DNA of 64,000 nucleotides, from the NCBI RefSeq assembly GCF_018446385.1, contig NC_056000.1, positions 35,997,511-36,061,510 of the forward strand. The letters run 5' to 3'. Shown piece after piece: positions 36,973-48,575 of this stretch (positions are counted from its first letter, which is position 1; each line of letters starts with the position of its first letter). The notes beneath the pieces are model-generated. The model was not told the origin of the DNA, searched no databases, and saw nothing but the letters and a program-made list of their open reading frames with translations. Made by a program: the position numbers and the translations under genes. This DNA is from Zingiber officinale. Its lineage: Eukaryota; Streptophyta; Magnoliopsida; Zingiberales; Zingiberaceae.

Positions 36973-38233
36973 ACATAAGGCTTCCTACAGCCGAGGCATA
37001 AGGAACTGCTTTCATGTCTTCTATCTCCTTTGATGTCTTAGGAGACATCTCTTTAGATAGAGCTATTCCATGCCTAAAAGGTAAGAAACCTTTCTTGGAA
37101 TCCTGCATGCTAAAACGAGCAAGGATTGTATCTATATATGAAGCTTGGGACAGACACAACATTCTTTTCTTGCGATCCCTTATTATTTTGATCCCAAGAA
37201 TGTGTGCACACTCTCCTAAGTCCTTCATATCAAATTGTTTGGACAACCATACCCTTACGTCTGATAATACCTTGACATTGTTGCCAATTAACAAAATATC
37301 ATCTACGTATAGTACAAGAAATACCACCACGTTTCCGTTACACTTCTTATATACACAAGACTCATCCGGACTTTGAATAAATCTATATGACTGGATTACT
37401 TCATTAAACCGGATGTTCCAAGATCTTGAAGCATGCTTCAGTTCATAAATGGACCGATTGAGCTTGCACACTAGATGCTCTTTGCTTTTTTCAATGAACC
37501 CTTCTGGTTGCTTCATATGGATGTTCTCTTCAAGACTTCCATTAAGGAAAGCTGTCTTGATATCCATTTGCCAAATCTCATAATCCATATGAGCAGCAAT
37601 GGATAAGAGTATCCGGATAGACTTAAGCATGACTACCGGTGAAAAGGTTTCCTCATAATCGATTCCCTTTTTCTGAGTGTACCCTTTCACAACAAGCCTA
37701 GCTTTGAAGGTTTCTACCTTCCCATCTGTCCCTCTTTTTCTTTTGTAGATCCACTTGCATCCAACAGCTTTTACACCATCAGGTAGTTCTACAAGCTTCC
37801 AGACTTTATTAGAGTACATAGACTCTATTTCAGAATTCATCGCCTTTTGCCAAGATGCTGCATCTATATCTTGGAGTGCTTCGTCATATGTCCGGGGATC
37901 AGGTTCATGTTTACCCGGGATCAAGTCCGAAGACTCTCCCAAAAACATGAATCTCTCAGGCTGCCTTACAACTCTCCCACTACGACGAGGCACTGTTTGT
38001 GGTTGTGTATCATGTGTGACACGTGTTGCAATTTCTTGTGGTACTTCATCTTGTACTGTTGGTACTGAAGTAGACGTATCCTCTCTAAGTTCTTCTAAAA
38101 CAATTTTGCTACTGGGCTTGTGATCCATTATATAGTCTTCTTCTAAAAAACTGGGCATTGGTGCTAACAATGACCTTCTGGTCTTTAGGACTATAAAATA
38201 AACCACCTTTCGTTCCTTTGGGATACCCCACAA
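36938..38233 (-). pseudogene. Copia reverse transcriptase domain
   Basis: Open for about 430 codons on the - strand. It shows the RVT_2 family signature: W-K-L-V-E-L-P near the start, A-R-L-V-V-K-G-Y, M-D-I-K-T-A-F-L-N-G, and the catalytic L-Y-V-D-D-I-L (codons at 37309-37298). The N-terminal part overlaps the integrase frame because of a one-base length difference in an A/T homopolymer near 38145. The C-terminus runs into a frameshift/deletion at about 36950. Confidence 0.93.
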
Positions 38234-39317
38234 ACACGCGAACTTCTGTACGAGATTCTAACTTATCAGCATCTGGTTTCAGCACATGTGCTGGACTGCC
38301 CCAAATCCGAATATATCTTAGACTGGGCTTTCGCCCATTCCACAATTCTGTGGGAGTAGAAGAAACTGATTTAGAAGGTACTAAGTTCAGAATGTATACT
38401 GCTGTTTCCAGAGCATATCCCCAAAACGAATTTGGTAATTCTGAATAACTCATCATCGATCTAACCATTTCCATAAGAGTCTTATTCCTTCGTTCTGCCA
38501 CTCCATTCTGTTGGGGTGTACCAGGTGCAGACAGTTGGGATTGAATCCCTGCCTCTGATAAGTAATTCCTAAACTCTCCTAAGAGATATTCGCCACCACG
38601 ATCAGATCGTAGTGTCTTGATACTTTTACCTAGTAGTTTTTCCACATCAGCCTTGTATTCTTTGAACTTATCAAAGCACTCGGACTTGCGGCGCATTAGG
38701 TAAATGTATCCGTATCTTGAATAATCATCTATAAAAGAGACAAAATATTCAAAACCACCTCTTGCCTGGACAGACATAGGACCACACAAATCAGAATGAA
38801 CCAATTCTAACACTTCTTTGGCTCTATACCCCTTGGCCTTGAACGACCTCTTGGTCATTTTACCTTCCAAGCAAGATTCACAAGTTGGAAAATTTTCCAA
38901 CTCTAATGAACCCAAAAGTCCATCGGCTATTAGCCTCTGAATCCTACTTAAGTTAATATGACCAAGCCTTAGATGCCAAAGATATGCTTGATTCATTTCC
39001 GAAGGTTCTTTTATCTTATTTGAGTTAGATGATGAGTTATAAATTTCCATATTTTGCTTTGTGAGAGATATTGTATTTAAAATATATAAATTGCCAACTA
39101 ATGTACCAGAACAGATAATCACTTTATTTCTCTTAATAACTACATCGTTACTAAAAGAAACTGAATATCCATCTAAAAACAGTTTAGAAACTGAAATTAA
39201 ATTCTTTCTAAAACTGGGTACATAAAGACAATTTCTTAAAACCAAATTTTTATTTCTACTAAAAGATAAGTAGACGTCTCCCACTGCAACAGCTGCCACC
39301 TTAGTAGCATTGCCCAT
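38109..39317 (-). pseudogene. Copia integrase domain
   Basis: About 400 open codons. It has an H-H-C-C zinc-binding N-terminus (W-H-L-R-L-G-H ... C-E-S-C), then the DDE catalytic core with H-S-D-L-C-G-P, I-D-D-Y-S-R and N-G-V-A-E-R-R-N (the Asp, Asp and Glu of D-D-35-E), followed by the W-G-S-P-A-H and F-V-G-Y-P-K segments. It is interrupted upstream by a TAG at 39368-39366 and downstream by the frameshift near 38145 that should join it to RT. Confidence 0.94.
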
Positions 39318-39359
39318 GTAGACGGTAATCTCTCCTTCAGATAGTCGTTGGGTTTCCTG

Positions 39360-39470
39360 GAACCCCTACAAGGAATTGCAGACATGATCAGTGGCTCCTG
39401 TATCTACACACCAGGTGTTGGTAGATAACACCGCTAAACATGTTTCAACAACTAGAGCATGAGATATACC
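39360..39470 (-). pseudogene. Copia aspartic protease active-site region
   Basis: W-C-V-D-T-G-A-T-D-H on the - strand, with the catalytic D-T-G-A codons at 39404-39393. Eight codons downstream the frame is cut by a TAG (39368-39366). Confidence 0.88.
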
Positions 39471-39494
39471 TTTGTTGTTCTGATTCCTACGAGG

Positions 39495-40288
39495 ACAGTC
39501 CACCTTCTAATGCCCTGACTGCTTGCAGATGAAGCACTTGCCCTTCAGCTTCTTCATTCCAGCTTTAGGTCCTGTACTCTAAGATTTATTCACTTTCTTT
39601 GCTGAACCAACTTGTTTCTTCTTCTTCTTTCCTTTCGGCTTAGAAGTAGAACCATTTTCAACATAGTGAATATGAGAGTTGTGACGAAACAATCCTTCTG
39701 CTGCCTGAAGTTCTGTCAGCAGTTCCGCCAATGAATATACCCTTTTGTTCATATTGTAATTCAGGCGGAATTGCTCAAAACTTCTAGGTAGTGTTTGGAG
39801 GATCATATCGATCTGGGTTTCCCCATCAATTTCTCCTCCAAGGATCTGTATCTCGTTCAGATAAGCCATCATCTTTAGGATATGATCCCTCACAGGAGTA
39901 CCCTCTTGCATGGTGGCTGTCATTATCTTTCTCATGGCTTCTTGTCTAGAAGCCCTATTCTGATGACCAAAAAGTTCCTTGAGATTGTTCATAATATCAA
40001 AGGCTGTTGGTAAATCTTGATGCTGATGTTGCAATACATTTGACATTGAAGCCAAAATGTAACACCGCGCCATCTCATATGCTTTTACCCATTTCCTATG
40101 ATATTCAATCTCCTCTTGGGTAGATTCACCAGTAGGTGCTTCAGGGAAGGCTCAGTCAGTACAAATTTATAGCTTTCAACAGTAAGGACAATGTCCAGGT
40201 TCCTTTTCCAATCTATGTAATTAGGTCCAGTAAGTCTATTCTGTTGAAGTATGATGGACAGTGGGTTGAAAGTCATCCTAAGAATCAC
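39495..40288 (-). pseudogene. gag: Copia gag, frameshifted, with stop in the zinc knuckle
   Basis: Gag begins near 40288. The first frame (40288-40085) carries N-Y-I-D-W-K-R-N-L-D. Near 40145 a one-base indel shifts the true frame into the one read at 40073-39579, which holds the UBN2-type helical domain. A TAG lies at 39581-39579 and another (39509-39507) replaces the Trp expected inside the C-X2-C-X4-H-X4-C zinc knuckle (39536-39495). Flanking residues are well kept, so these are late single-base lesions. Confidence 0.9.
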
Positions 40289-41386
40289 AAATAACTTTTG
40301 GTCAGAACTCTAAATTTAGAATAATATTGATTCCTCAAACAATACTATTTTAAATTAACCAACACCTCAAACCACCGTGAATTTTGTATGCCACGATAGT
40401 GTGGACGTATACAAATTCAACATTTGTAAAAGGAGGGTTTTAACCCATTAATTTTATTATCTTGTCAACCTAAATTTTTGACAAATAAAATTAATAGTTG
40501 GTATCCTTTGGTCACACAAATAATAGCAGTGACTCCGATCGGGAGGATACTATTAGTTGTGCCTAAGTGTATACCATTACTTGACACTAAGTCCATTAAT
40601 AAGATTGTGCCCTTCCGATGGGGAAGATCACACACTCTTAATTAACTTCCTATAGTCATCCCAAATGGAAGTTTGTTCTAGTGATCCACAAACAAGCTCA
40701 TCCGATATGGAGGAAGGCACTCAGAGCCAACGCGCAAGCTTGTTTGCATCACTTACAAACTAGTAATAGAGACCATGGGTTTTATTTAAAAATCCTTCTC
40801 CCACTTAGTTATTTATAAATGAGGAATTTTAACTATGCTAGCCTACTAAACATATATACTAACATACACACACAGCACAATATAAAAGCAATAAATAAAA
40901 AAAAAATCTAATTTTCAACTATTATGGCTTTTATCTATGGTTGTCCTCCGTGTGTTGTCATCCCAAGCTGCTGCCATATTTGGCCACCACCACCGGGTCT
41001 AGCTGTCGCATCCATCTTGCTCCTTGTTCCGCTGCGCCTCTGGTCCTCAGAAGGTTCCACGCTTTGCAAGATTCGATCCGCGACATAAATAGAATTTTAC
41101 AATTTTGATCCTATATTCCATAAAAAGAATGTACATGTATCTAGATCAAAAAATAAAATCCTAATAAAACTAAATACAGCTCCTGCTGTATTTTATAATA
41201 CAATCATGCACACACATATAAATGCCCTTGACATGTCCAAGGGTCCAATCACACACATAAAACTATAAGCCATAATAGTTGGATCCTGCATCCACAAAGT
41301 TAGCACATCTTACTATTATCCTGCCTAAATTATGTATGACATGTGCATAATTAAACTAATACCAAATACACAGAGGTAAAACCCTA
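40289..41386 (-). other. Copia 5' untranslated leader
   Basis: About 1.1 kb between primer binding site and gag with no ORF. Such leaders usually hold dimerisation/packaging signals. I see nothing specific beyond AT-rich sequence and a short GC-rich stretch near 40950-41080. Confidence 0.6.
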
Positions 41387-41398
41387 GCTCTGATACCA
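41387..41398 (-). other. Primer binding site (initiator-Met tRNA) of the Copia element
   Basis: GCTCTGATACCA on the + strand is the complement of TGGTATCAGAGC. It lies 2 bases from the 5' LTR boundary and fixes the element's orientation as minus. Confidence 0.95.
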
Positions 41399-41400
41399 AT

Positions 41401-43813
41401 TGTTGGTTGCTACTCGGAAAACCTAGAGGTTCCACTGTACAAAAATTTTGTACAAAGGTCTGAACCTTTTCCTAGCTACCATGTGTTCTTTTAAATTAAA
41501 TTTTGGATCGCCTGCGGAACTTAACACGTTCGACCCAAAATTTAATCTATTCGTTCTTTTAGGTTTTGACTTGGGTCTCCTGCGGAACTTAACACGTTCG
41601 ACCCAAATCACTTTAAGTTATTAATTCCATTAAATATTAATTTCCATAATTGGTTCCCAGTACTGACGTGGCGAGGCACACGACCTTCTTGGATATGGGA
41701 GCAACCACCACCGACTAGACAAAACCTTTTATGGAAAGCTAATATTTAATTTCCTAAAATAACTTTAGGTTAACCGAAAAGAACAATCAAATCACAAGGA
41801 AAAATACAATAAAAGAACACAACATCGAAAAACATATTCGAAATACTAGAATCGTAAGCCTCTTGTATTTGGTATTATTTCCATAAATAACTAGTATGAT
41901 GCGGAAAGGAAAAATTACTAGTTATACCTTCTAGAAAGACATCTTGATCTTCTACCGTATTCCTCTTCTAACCTCGGACGTTGTGTGGGCAACGATCTTC
42001 CGAGATGAGAAAACACCAACCACCTTCTTCTCCTCCTAGCTAGGTTCGGCCACAATAAGAAAGCTTTACCAAGGATGAAGAACAAAACACCAACCAAGCT
42101 CCAAGAGATGCAAGCTTTCTCTCATTCTTCTTCTTTTTCTCCAAGTAGTATCCGGCCACCACAAGAGCTCCAAGGGAGATGAAGGATTCGGCCACCACAA
42201 GAGGAAGAGAGGCAGAGAATGATGGCCGGCCACAACACCAAGGAAAAGAGGGAGAGAACAATAGAAGTTGTATCCCATGAAGGCACCCCTACCCCTTCTT
42301 TTATATTCCTTGGCTTTGGCAAATAAGGAAATTTATTTATAATAAAATTTCCTTAACTTTCTTTGACAATAATTAATTAAGAAAAATTTAATAAAATTTC
42401 TTAATCAACTAATCATGGCCGGCCACCTCAAATAGAAAAATTAGGAGAGTTTCAATCAACAATTAAAACTTCCTTATTTGTCTTTGGAAATTTTTAAAAA
42501 ATAAAATTTCCCTTTATAATTCCTTCATGGTTGATAAAAAGAAATTTCTATAATTTTAATTTTTCAACATGTGAATAATTTTTAAAGAGAAAAAATAAAA
42601 TATCTTTCCAATCTATAAATAAGGAAAGACATCTAATCTCTTTCTTTAATCTTTTGTAGATCCTTTTAAGAGAGATATTTTAATTTTAATTCTCTTTAAT
42701 AAATTATATATTCCACATAATAAAAATTAAAATTAAAAATCCTTTTTAATTTAATTATGGCCGGCCCTCTCTAGCTTGGGTTCAAGCTAGGGCTGACCAC
42801 CCTAAACCATGCTTAGGCCGGCCCTAGCTTGATTCCAAGCTAGCTTGGCCGGCCCCCTTTAGGTGGGTATAGAAGGTGCGTATAGGTGGGTATAGTACTC
42901 TATAAATAAGAGGCTACGATAGGGATCGAGAGGAGGAATTGGTTTTGGTCTCCCAATAAAATTAAGCATCCCGTGTTCGCCCCGAACACACAACTTAATT
43001 TTATCAATAATAATTCATTCCACTAGAGAACTATTATTGAACTACCGCACCAATCCCAAATTACATTTTTGGGCTCCTTCTTATTATGAGTGTGTTAGTC
43101 TCCCTGTGTTTAAGATATCGAATGTCCACTAATTAAGTGAGTTACTGACAACTCATTTAATTAATATTTTAGTCCAAGAGTAGTACCACTCAACCTTATC
43201 GTCATGTCGGACTAAGTCCACCTGCAGGGTTTAACATGACAATCCTTATGAACTCCTCTTGGGGACATTATCAACCTAGTATCTCTAGGACACAGTTTCC
43301 TTCTATAATCAACAACACACACTATAAGTGATATCATTTCCCAACTTATCGGGTTTATTGATTCATCGAACTAAATCTCACCCATTGATAAATTAAAGAA
43401 ATAAATATCAAATATATGTGCTTGTTATTATATTAGAATTAAGAGCACACACTTCCATAATAACCGAGGTATTTGTTCCTTTATAAAGTCAGTATAAAAG
43501 AAACAACCTCAAATGATCCTACTCAATACACTCTAAGTGTACTAGTGTAATTATATAGTCAAGATAAACTAATTCCTAATTACACTACGACCTTCCAATG
43601 GTTTGTTCCTTTCCATTTTTTGTTGTGAGCTACTGTTTATAATTTATAAGGTACTGATAACATCATCTTCTATATGTGATACCACATACTATGTTATCTA
43701 CAATATAAATTAATTGAACAACTACAAACAAATGTAGATAAATTGACCAAATGTGATTCTTTATTCAAAACAAAAGTTTACAAAAACTTAGGCTTTCAGT
43801 ATACACTCCAACA
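41401..43813 (-). repeat. 5' LTR of the Copia element
   Basis: 2413 bp, the same length as the 3' LTR and about 2% different. The TATA box on the - strand is at about 42307-42300. It drives transcription in the same direction as the host LEA_2 gene. Confidence 0.95.
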
Positions 43814-43818
43814 GGGGA

Positions 43819-44079
43819 AAGGACTCCTACCCAAAGAGACAACAGAAAAATTGGTTGCAAGTAAAATCTTATCTTGTTCCTTTTCATCTATTTCTAGATT
43901 TAGCTTGTAGCATGCTTCACTTGATTGTCTTATTTAACACAAGCAATTGCACTCAGATGAAGAAATCCAAGTCCTAATTTGCATCTCCAAATAACTTCAT
44001 ATATTCAAATTATGATTGAATAGATTGAATAAGATGGAACAAAATGCATAACCAATTCAATGTGCAATTGGGACGAGTA
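43819..44079 (-). other. Original intron sequence between the two elements
   Basis: Unique DNA. Its right part (about 43937-44084) is one copy of a ~190-bp tandem duplication whose other copy lies on the far side of the next element (54703-54895). Confidence 0.75.
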
Positions 44080-44084
44080 AGAAC
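44080..44084. other. Target site duplication AGAAC (left)
   Basis: AGAAC before the 5' LTR is repeated exactly at 54667-54671 after the 3' LTR. Confidence 0.93.
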
Positions 44085-45359
44085 TATTGGTGTATTGGGC
44101 CCAAATGATCAGTTTTGATGAATGACAAATGAATTAAAGTTAGATGTGTTGTTGATCTAACCTTATTATCGAGTGTGTAAGGTTGACTAACTGGACGGAT
44201 CAAGAAGTCCTGACACAAGGCAGGAAGTCCAGATGTGAGATTCTAATAGGAGGTAGGAATGTTCGATTCCCGATGGGAAGAAGTGCGGATGTGCAATTCC
44301 AGCGGAGATCGGGATGTTCGATTCCTAGTTGGCGAAGTCTGAATGTGCGATTTCGACAGGAAGATTTGGTAGGTCAGATTGGACATCGAGGAGGTAACTT
44401 GACATTTGGTAAGTGAAGGTAAGTTACTGGAGGAGAGTGACTAAGTAAGGACGCGTTCCAATTGAAAGGGATAGTAGGTGTCGATCCAATTTAGGTCTCT
44501 TTCAAAAACCTAAATTGAAACCTTGACTAAATCCTGATTCTGAGGACAAGGTCTAAGTCATAAATTAATCATAATTTTTATTATGTTAACCTTGTTTTGC
44601 AGGTTAAATATCTTTGCATTGGACTAACACTTGTTGTAGGGTAAAGGGAGCACAAAAAACCTCAGGTGAACAGTACCCGAGGCGCTTTCCAGGCGACCGA
44701 AGGTACCTTCAATATTGTTCATGGAAGGCAAGTTCGGAAGCTGGGAAGGCGTCTTCCATCAGATAAAATCTAACTTCGTCGGTGATAAGGAGTAACCTTT
44801 TTGGGATGGTATGCGCCTTTAGGGTCATTGAAGGCGCCTTCCACACTCTATAAACTTGCTGCTCGACCAAGCCTTCTTCACCAACTCTTTTACAATCTTC
44901 TATGGTCCGTTTGAAGTTCCGACTATCCCGACTTCCTACTGTTGCTCCGCTACGACGTTGCTGCGTCTAACTACTGCCGAGGAGCCGTCCGACACCGAGC
45001 CTAAGCCGATCATTTTCTAAAGTGTTGGGTAACGAAATTTAGTTTTGTATTTAATTATAGTAAAAAGGAAAAGTGTAATGTGTTACATTTGTTCCTATTC
45101 TTTTTATAATCGATTCCCTCTTCCAGCGGTTCTGGAAGAGGTTATTAGTGGATTACCCATCGATAGGTCCGTGGAACCTAAGTCTTGGAGTAGGAGTCGC
45201 TGAAGGCTCCGAACTAAGTAAAACCGCTTGCGTTCTTGTACTTTTTTGTTTCTATTTTTATTTCCACTGCACTCATTTACTTACTTTGATTTTAAAAGAA
45301 AAGAAAAGTTTTTCAAAACCACGTGATTCACCCCCACTCACATGCGTCTCGATCCAACA
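44085..45359 (+). repeat. 5' LTR of the second gag-only element
   Basis: Contains repeated GATGTKCGATTCC/GGATGTGCRATTC phrases (about 44230-44350), GGCGCC/GGCGTCTTCC motifs (44690-44840) and a TATA box (TATAAA, 44849-44854). Confidence 0.9.
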
Positions 45360-45634
45360 AGTGTTATGAGCCAAGTTAGCTTTGAATTGGTACAACCACC
45401 AATCAAACCGGGGGAGTTATTTTTTCTGAATTTCTGTTTTCGTATTTTATTTGAATTGGTAATATTTGCCTTTTCAAAAAAATCTTTCTCGTTCGGTTTT
45501 AACTTGAAGTTGGTGCAACATTACACGAGTCCTCGATATTTATTTTCACCTCAAACTCTGCTAATCCAAAACCTAGTTTTGGGATATTCTTTTTATTTTT
45601 TTTCCAAGATATTTCAAATGACCCAACTTAATTG

Positions 45635-46990
45635 ATACAACACCGCTCGTTCTTCTCTCTTTTAACGGAAACGATTTTCCATATTGGAAAAAGAGAATGG
45701 AAGTCTACTTAAAAACGGACATAGAGCAATGGGTCACCATCCGATGAGAGTACTGGGCGCTGTAGATGAAGCAACTAAAGTACCACTCGATCCAGAAAGA
45801 TGGAACCCAGATGATAACAACAAGGCCCATATCAACTTAAAGGTATTGAACACGATCCAGTGTGGACTCAAGAAAAAGAACTCAACCGAGTCGACCTGCA
45901 CGAAAATGCAAAGGGAGCTATGGGACAAGCTCATCGAATTACACGAAGGAACTAACAATGCCAAGGTAACTAAACAAGATCTGCTTCTAAGTACTTTATT
46001 TAATATTAAAATGTAGGACGGAAAAACAATAAGCCAACTACACGCGAAGATCAAAGATATTCTCAACGGCCTGCACATGATCGGATATCAACTTGAGAAC
46101 CGCGACGTCATAAGGTACACTCTGAACTCGTTTCCTCGAACCTCACTATGGGCATCAATCGTAGATGCCTATAAAGTTTAAGGAATCTTTCAAAGTTAAA
46201 ATTAGATGAACTATTTTGTGAATTAGAGCTGCACAAACAAACAAACGTCACAAAGGTTGAGAAAGGAATTACATTTCTTGCAGGTACTTTGAAGGGAGCT
46301 AAACCCAAGGAGGAAATTAGTCCGACTCGGAATCAGATGAAGAAGAGCAACTAGTGAACATAGTAAAGAAGATGTTCACTAGACGCAAAAGAAACTTCAC
46401 CAAACGCGATATGAAAAAGATGTCTAAGTCCGCATCCAACAACTCAAAGGCAAACATCACGTGTTACGGCTGCAACAAGAAGGGGCAATTCAAATATGAA
46501 TATCTGAACGAAGACAAGATCAAGAAGACATAGCAAAAGAAAGCACTAAAAGCGACTTGGGATGAGTCTTCCTCAGATAGATCGGAAGCTGACGAACCAA
46601 AGCAAACTAGATACCTCGCGCTGATGGCAACCGGAGGCAAAACAAATTAAGAAGAAAAATCCGAATACGAATCAAGCAACAGATCCACATCCGGTTCAGA
46701 CGAACCAATTGAGGTAACATTTAATTATATCACAAATTTTTTTAAAATTATTTCTTGTTTAAACAAAAAATTAACAAAAATTAAGGAACACACTAAACTC
46801 CTCCTTAAGGAAAATAACATCCTTAAGGAACAATTGAGCTCGATCTCCTTAACTGACGAAGTTCAAACAGAAATCCAACTCAAGCTACAAATCTTGAGGA
46901 AGAAAATTCTGTCTTGAAAAGTTAAGTTAAAGAGTTAAAAGAATAGTTTGAAAAGTTTATCTTAGAATCCAAGTATCCAAACATGATGTT
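45635..46990 (+). pseudogene. gag: gag of the second gag-only element, heavily broken
   Basis: Starts in one frame with N-G-N-D-F-P-Y-W-K-K-R-M-E-V-Y (about 45665-45710), then shifts to the frame open at 45684-46016, which carries L-W-D-K-L-I-E-L-H-E-G-T. This is the same UBN2-type domain as in the gag at 19.0 kb. A TAG (46014-46016) and further stops/frameshifts follow. The zinc knuckle at about 46462-46503 keeps the first two Cys but has lost the His and the last Cys. A coiled-coil-like stretch lies near 46770-46900. Not functional. Confidence 0.85.
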
Positions 46991-48065
46991 TGGATCCCAA
47001 AGAGCTATGTACAATAAATCCATATTTAGATACAAGTTTGACTATACCTTAAATCATTCCTAACCCTAACTCAAAATAAAAAACTAACTAAAGCTTGAGT
47101 TCTGAAAGCGTGCCTAACCACACAAGTAGAACTTAATTAATACTATGTACCAAAAAATAAAATACACTACCTAAATCAAAATAAGTTAAATAACTCACTC
47201 TTAATCTCAAAAATTAAACCTTCAAAACTAAATTCAAACCTAAAGAATAAAATCAAATCAAATAAATAAAAAACTAAACCTAAATTAAATAAAAACAAAA
47301 TTAATCTAAACTCAAACTATAACAAAGTCTATTATAACTATAAAGCAAATTGCCACAAACCTAAAACCTAAATTCAAAGTTCAATAATTCAGGGGAAGAC
47401 TCCAAATTAGTTTGCATCTCCAAAAATAATAATTTACCTGGCTAGGTAATTAGGACTAGGATAAATAGGGACAAAAAATTAACTTGATAAATGACACTCG
47501 AAAAGTTTGTATGATAGTAGGTTAGAGAAGCTCTGTCTATACATGTCTAGGAAGATATGATTCTGATCTGCTGCATTTGTCTTAGTGGAACTAACTGAAG
47601 TTACCCCTTACTAATCCTAATTGATTAGACCAAAATTTTATATTAAGTTTAGTGGATAAGACTATTTGAAAAACTTCAAAGGCGTGATTACTCTAATGAT
47701 GTCCAGGTGACACACAACAGCCTAGACGTTTATCCAAACAATGTCCGTTTGTTGAACTCAAAGCTAAACTTGAATCTAATACAAGTTAAACCAAATCTTA
47801 AAATTTAATTTAACTCATCTTACAAAATTATAGGATTCCCTGATTAAAAATATTGATCGGATGAGATGAATAAGGATTCAAAATAAATTCAAATTAAAAA
47901 AAAGGAAACCCGGTGCAAAATTAAATTCAAATTAATTAAATTAAAATCAAATTAAGTAAAATAAAATATAATCTAAACCTAATGTAAAACTTAAAATTAA
48001 TTTAAAACTTAAAATCACATTTAAACTTAACTTAAACTAGAATAGAATTAAATTAAAATAAATTT
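46991..48065 (+). other. A/C-rich, G-poor internal sequence
   Basis: Noncoding part of the element. The + strand has long stretches almost without G (for example 47150-47340 and 47920-48080), built from AAACCTAAAT- and AAATTAAAT-like words. No ORF. Confidence 0.75.
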
Positions 48066-48084
48066 AAATTAAAAAAAAACAGAG

Positions 48085-48575
48085 CAGGCACCGAAGGTGC
48101 TTCGGGTCAATCGGAGGCGCCCTCGAAAGGGCGGGAAAATTCCCGCCCAACCGAATGAAGGCGTCTTCAGTCGGTTGAAGGCGACCTCCATAACACATGG
48201 AAGGCGCTTTCCGGTCTGAAGGCGCCTTTCAACCCGAATTTATACAACGAACAGATGCTTGCTCTGTTCACAATTTTGTTCACAACAAGGCACCTTATAG
48301 CAGCGATTTTCCACCTTGTTCTTTACTTTTCCCTCTAAGATTCCCAACAATGTCTCCTAGGTACACTCTAACTCGATCTATACAGTTACTTTCCTTATTT
48401 GTATGATTTTTCTTGAATGTTTGCATGTATAAACCACTTTAGGAAGAGACGGAATATTTTTTCGTCCTAGGCCAGTTCCAGCAGTATCCCCTCTGCCGAT
48501 GCTAGATTTTCCACTGAGCGACTTAAGCTAGATTTCCTAGAGCGTTCATATATTGCACTTAAATCTAGGTTTCTA
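48085..48575 (+). repeat. GGCGCC-motif block, possibly part of another LTR
   Basis: Between 48095 and 48235 the motif (G)AAGGCG(C/T)C(T)TTC recurs about five times, followed by a TTTATAC sequence at about 48239. This is the same arrangement as in the promoter part of the two gag-only elements' LTRs. It may be a fragment of a third related element interrupted by the solo LTR. Confidence 0.45.

Larger units (their letters stand above)
33915..43813 (-). mobile_element. Complete Copia LTR retrotransposon, 9.9 kb
   Basis: LTRs are 33915-36327 and 41401-43813, both 2413 bp, with TG...CA ends and TSD GGGGA. Orientation is minus. The tRNA-iMet primer site is next to the right LTR (41387-41398) and the polypurine tract next to the left LTR (36328-36339). 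The internal order on the - strand is gag, protease, integrase, reverse transcriptase, RNase H, which is diagnostic of Copia. A hand comparison gives about 50 mismatches between the LTRs (about 2%), mostly transitions, with no net length difference, so the insertion is fairly young. The coding region has at least six lesions, so this copy is not autonomous. Confidence 0.97.
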
